Source: Thermoplasmata archaeon (lineage in GTDB: Archaea; Thermoplasmatota; Thermoplasmata; Thermoplasmatales; Thermoplasmataceae). From it: DNA of 7,514 bases. Shown piece after piece: positions 6,416 to 7,514 of this stretch; position 1 is the first letter of the stretch; the number at the start of each line of letters is the position of its first letter. The stretch lies in NCBI GenBank assembly GCA_021804185.1, contig JAJZKL010000040.1, positions 1 to 7,514 on the forward strand, read 5' to 3'. A program made the position numbers and the translations under genes. The notes below the pieces were generated by a model. That model made no database searches, had not been told where the DNA came from, and worked only from the letters and a program-made list of their open reading frames with translations.

Positions 6416-6420
6416 ACCTC
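6416..6420 (-). promoter_or_regulatory. Shine-Dalgarno of the beta-CASP nuclease gene, overlapping the mtnP stop
   Basis: GAGGT on the minus strand lies 5 nt before ATG 6410 and shares bases with the mtnP TGA (6419-6421). It fixes the nuclease start and is the only clear Shine-Dalgarno before a gene in the window, as expected for a non-leading gene of an operon in an organism with leaderless first genes. The overlap suggests translational coupling. Confidence 0.75.
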
Positions 6421-7192
6421 AAACTTTTGCGTCATCCAATCTCTTTGAACAATGGCAATCTCTCTTGCCATGAATTTTCGGAACTGCATGTCGTATTATG
6501 TCGACAACCCTTTCCTCATTCTCCTTCATGACCCTGAATACCTCTGCTGCTTCCACTGGTTTTGTTGACCAGACATCGTAGTCCGTAACAGTGGCGACTA
6601 CTGAGTAGCACATCCCGAGTTCATCTGCAAGATTAACTTCAGGGACAAGAGTCATCCCTATTATGTCAGAAAACTGCCTGAACATTCTGGATTCGGCTCT
6701 TGTTGAAAACCGTGGGCCTTCAACTACAGCATAGGTTCCGCCAAGTTTTACGCTGTCACTGTTCTTTCTGGCGATATCATACAGAACCTTGTTCATTTGT
6801 GGGCAAAATGGATCTGCGGCAGAGATATGATAAACCTCCGGGCCATCATAAAATGTCAGTTCCCTACGTCTGGTATAATCGATGAACTGATCAGGTATAA
6901 CAGTAAACCCTGGAGGGAGTTCCTCTTTCAGGGAGCCAACGGCGTTCACTGCAAGAATTCTTTCAACTCCCAGATTATGTAAAGCCATAATATTGGCTCT
7001 GTAATTGACCTTATGTGGCGGGTACTGGTGCTTTTTTCCATGTCTGGGTATAAATGCAACCTCTATTCCATCAATCTTACCCACCTCAACTGGTGCTGAG
7101 GGTTCGCCAAATTCTGTTTTTGTGTTTTCTGTCCTTGTTTCCTTGAGGAGGCTGTACAAACCGCTGCCCCCGATTATTCCTATCTGTACCAT
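6419..7192 (-). CDS. mtnP: S-methyl-5'-thioadenosine phosphorylase
   Basis: Cytosolic enzyme that splits 5'-methylthioadenosine with phosphate to adenine and 5-methylthioribose 1-phosphate, removing the by-product of polyamine synthesis from S-adenosylmethionine and feeding methionine and purine salvage. The 257-residue protein has [10 protein letters not shown] (4-13, phosphate-binding loop), [18 protein letters not shown] (49-66), [27 protein letters not shown] and VTDYDVW; the TDYD aspartates are those that select adenine over oxopurines in MTA phosphorylases. C-terminal Cys246-x-Cys248 matches the CxC disulfide that stabilises archaeal thermophile enzymes such as Sulfolobus MTAPII. ATG 7192 gives the family N-terminus; only a weak A/T stretch (7208-7214) precedes it. 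It leads an operon with the beta-CASP nuclease gene. A broader purine-nucleoside substrate range is possible. Bases 7107-7137 recur inverted at the window's right end. Confidence 0.93.
   Translation of the reverse strand: MVQIGIIGGSGLYSLLKETRTENTKTEFGEPSAPVEVGKIDGIEVAFIPRHGKKHQYPPHKVNYRANIMALHNLGVERILAVNAVGSLKEELPPGFTVIPDQFIDYTRRRELTFYDGPEVYHISAADPFCPQMNKVLYDIARKNSDSVKLGGTYAVVEGPRFSTRAESRMFRQFSDIIGMTLVPEVNLADELGMCYSVVATVTDYDVWSTKPVEAAEVFRVMKENEERVVDIIRHAVPKIHGKRDCHCSKRLDDAKV
7107..7137 (+). repeat. Inverted repeat, inner copy (inside mtnP; pairs with 7484-7514)
   Basis: These 31 bases are the exact reverse complement of 7484-7514. Here they are ordinary mtnP coding sequence (minus strand, residues around [10 protein letters not shown]), so this is the original copy and the window-end copy is the derived one. 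Confidence 0.95.
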
Positions 7193-7226
7193 TGAATCAC
7201 TGAATTGAAATTAACAGAGGAACATC

Positions 7227-7491
7227 TCACAATCCTATGAACCTGATCTTTCTCCCGGTTATCTTCTCCAGAATCTCTGAATGTCGCATGAGAGAAGTGA
7301 AATCCCTTTTTCCAGGTCTGCTCTGATGGCATGCTATGACAAGCTTGGAATCCTTGAGATCACTTATTGTGTCCAGGTGTGACATGAACCTGGTGTCATC
7401 AAGAATTGAACCATCTATAGGACTGATAGGCGAGTTCACATCTATTCTCAGAAATACGGTGGCCCCTTTCAGGTTAAAATCATCAAGGACA
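7227..7491 (-). pseudogene. pgk: Phosphoglycerate kinase N-terminal fragment, truncated after about 88 codons
   Basis: The minus-strand reading gives the PGK N-terminal domain: LRIDVNSP (Asp20 and Asn22, numbered from the apparent GTG at 7499), LDDTR, HQSRPG (His58, Arg61), DFTSL and ILEKITGRKIRFI, where an archaeal PGK should continue for about 300 more residues. Instead, a stop (TGA, 7229-7227) follows at once and the sequence passes into the region upstream of mtnP. The nucleotide-binding C-terminal domain is absent, so the product cannot be an active kinase. The apparent GTG start at 7499 lies in a chimeric tail; the copy at 1-152 shows a more natural ATG start with a promoter. Joining the two at the 126-bp identity gives one in-frame 96-residue ORF. 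The break at about 7227-7237 is a rearrangement, a duplication joint or an artefact. Confidence 0.85.
7366..7491. repeat. Direct repeat, right copy (exact match to 1-126)
   Basis: Identical over 126 bases to the window start, within pgk coding sequence. Identity ends at 7491, exactly where the sequence turns into the inverted mtnP copy. Overlapping the two copies would close the window into a 7365-bp unit. Confidence 0.95.
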
Positions 7492-7514
7492 GAAAACACA
7501 AAAACAGAATTTGG
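7484..7514 (-). repeat. Inverted repeat, terminal copy (fold-back of mtnP 7107-7137)
   Basis: The last 31 bases are the exact reverse complement of 7107-7137. Bases 7484-7491 (CAAGGACA) belong both to the pgk sequence and to mtnP, an 8-nt microhomology at the switch; 7492-7514 follow mtnP only. This is the form of a fold-back chimera. Confidence 0.93.

Noticed and set aside
5134..6531. Several plus-strand ORFs of 63-121 codons opposite the nuclease and mtnP genes
   Set aside because: They mirror conserved minus-strand coding sequence in other frames and lack start signals or family features.
7227..7499. Taking the right-hand pgk fragment as a gene with a GTG start at 7499
   Set aside because: The bases from 7492 onward are inverted mtnP sequence, so the GTG and the first residues are not native; the copy at 1-152 has an ATG with a promoter at the correct distance.
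1..7514. Plasmid, virus or integrated mobile element
   Set aside because: No replication, partition, integrase, transposase, capsid or toxin-antitoxin gene is seen; all genes are housekeeping or surface metabolism. The end repeat is pgk coding sequence, not an att site or terminal repeat.

Overview
The window looks archaeal and most like a thermoacidophilic relative of Thermoplasma (class Thermoplasmata). The signs are an archaeal-type Pgk start, a beta-CASP nuclease of the aCPSF2 type, an archaeal MTA phosphorylase with a C-terminal CxC, and a UDP-sulfoquinovose synthase like Sulfolobus Agl3. First-in-transcript genes have an A/T-rich TATA-like box about 22-30 nt before the start codon and no Shine-Dalgarno, as expected of leaderless mRNAs, while the one clear downstream operon gene has a good Shine-Dalgarno. 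AGG/AGA arginine and ATA isoleucine codons are frequent. The exact lineage is inference. All protein calls come from motifs and remembered family sequences, not searches.

Layout from left to right: the 5' end of a phosphoglycerate kinase gene (minus strand, with its promoter); a 290-bp intergenic region; a GalU-type sugar-1-phosphate nucleotidylyltransferase (plus); a UDP-sulfoquinovose synthase homologue (minus) whose end overlaps the previous gene convergently by 14 bp; a divergently transcribed MetE-like methionine synthase catalytic protein (plus); a MarC-family membrane protein (plus, TTG start); a lone nitrate/sulfonate-type ABC ATPase (minus); then a minus-strand pair, S-methyl-5'-thioadenosine phosphorylase followed by aCPSF2-like beta-CASP nuclease. 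Last comes a second copy of the 5' part of pgk, cut off after about 88 codons.

Functionally, the nucleotidylyltransferase and Agl3/SQD1 homologue form a plausible UDP-glucose to UDP-sulfoquinovose route for sulfonated surface glycans or lipids. The MetE-like protein and MTA phosphorylase both belong to methionine and S-adenosylmethionine economy. The rest is housekeeping. I see no phage, IS element, CRISPR, rRNA or tRNA.

The most striking signal is structural. The first 126 bases recur exactly at 7366-7491, inside pgk. The copy at the right end then switches, at an 8-nt microhomology, into an inverted copy of the mtnP coding sequence for the last bases of the window. The second pgk copy is also joined abruptly to the region upstream of mtnP. 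Together these say that the sequence closes on itself as a 7365-bp unit (circle or tandem duplication) or, more likely, that it is a chimeric contig (amplification or assembly artefact). Gene content between about 127 and 7226 looks sound; gene order across the pgk joints should not be trusted.
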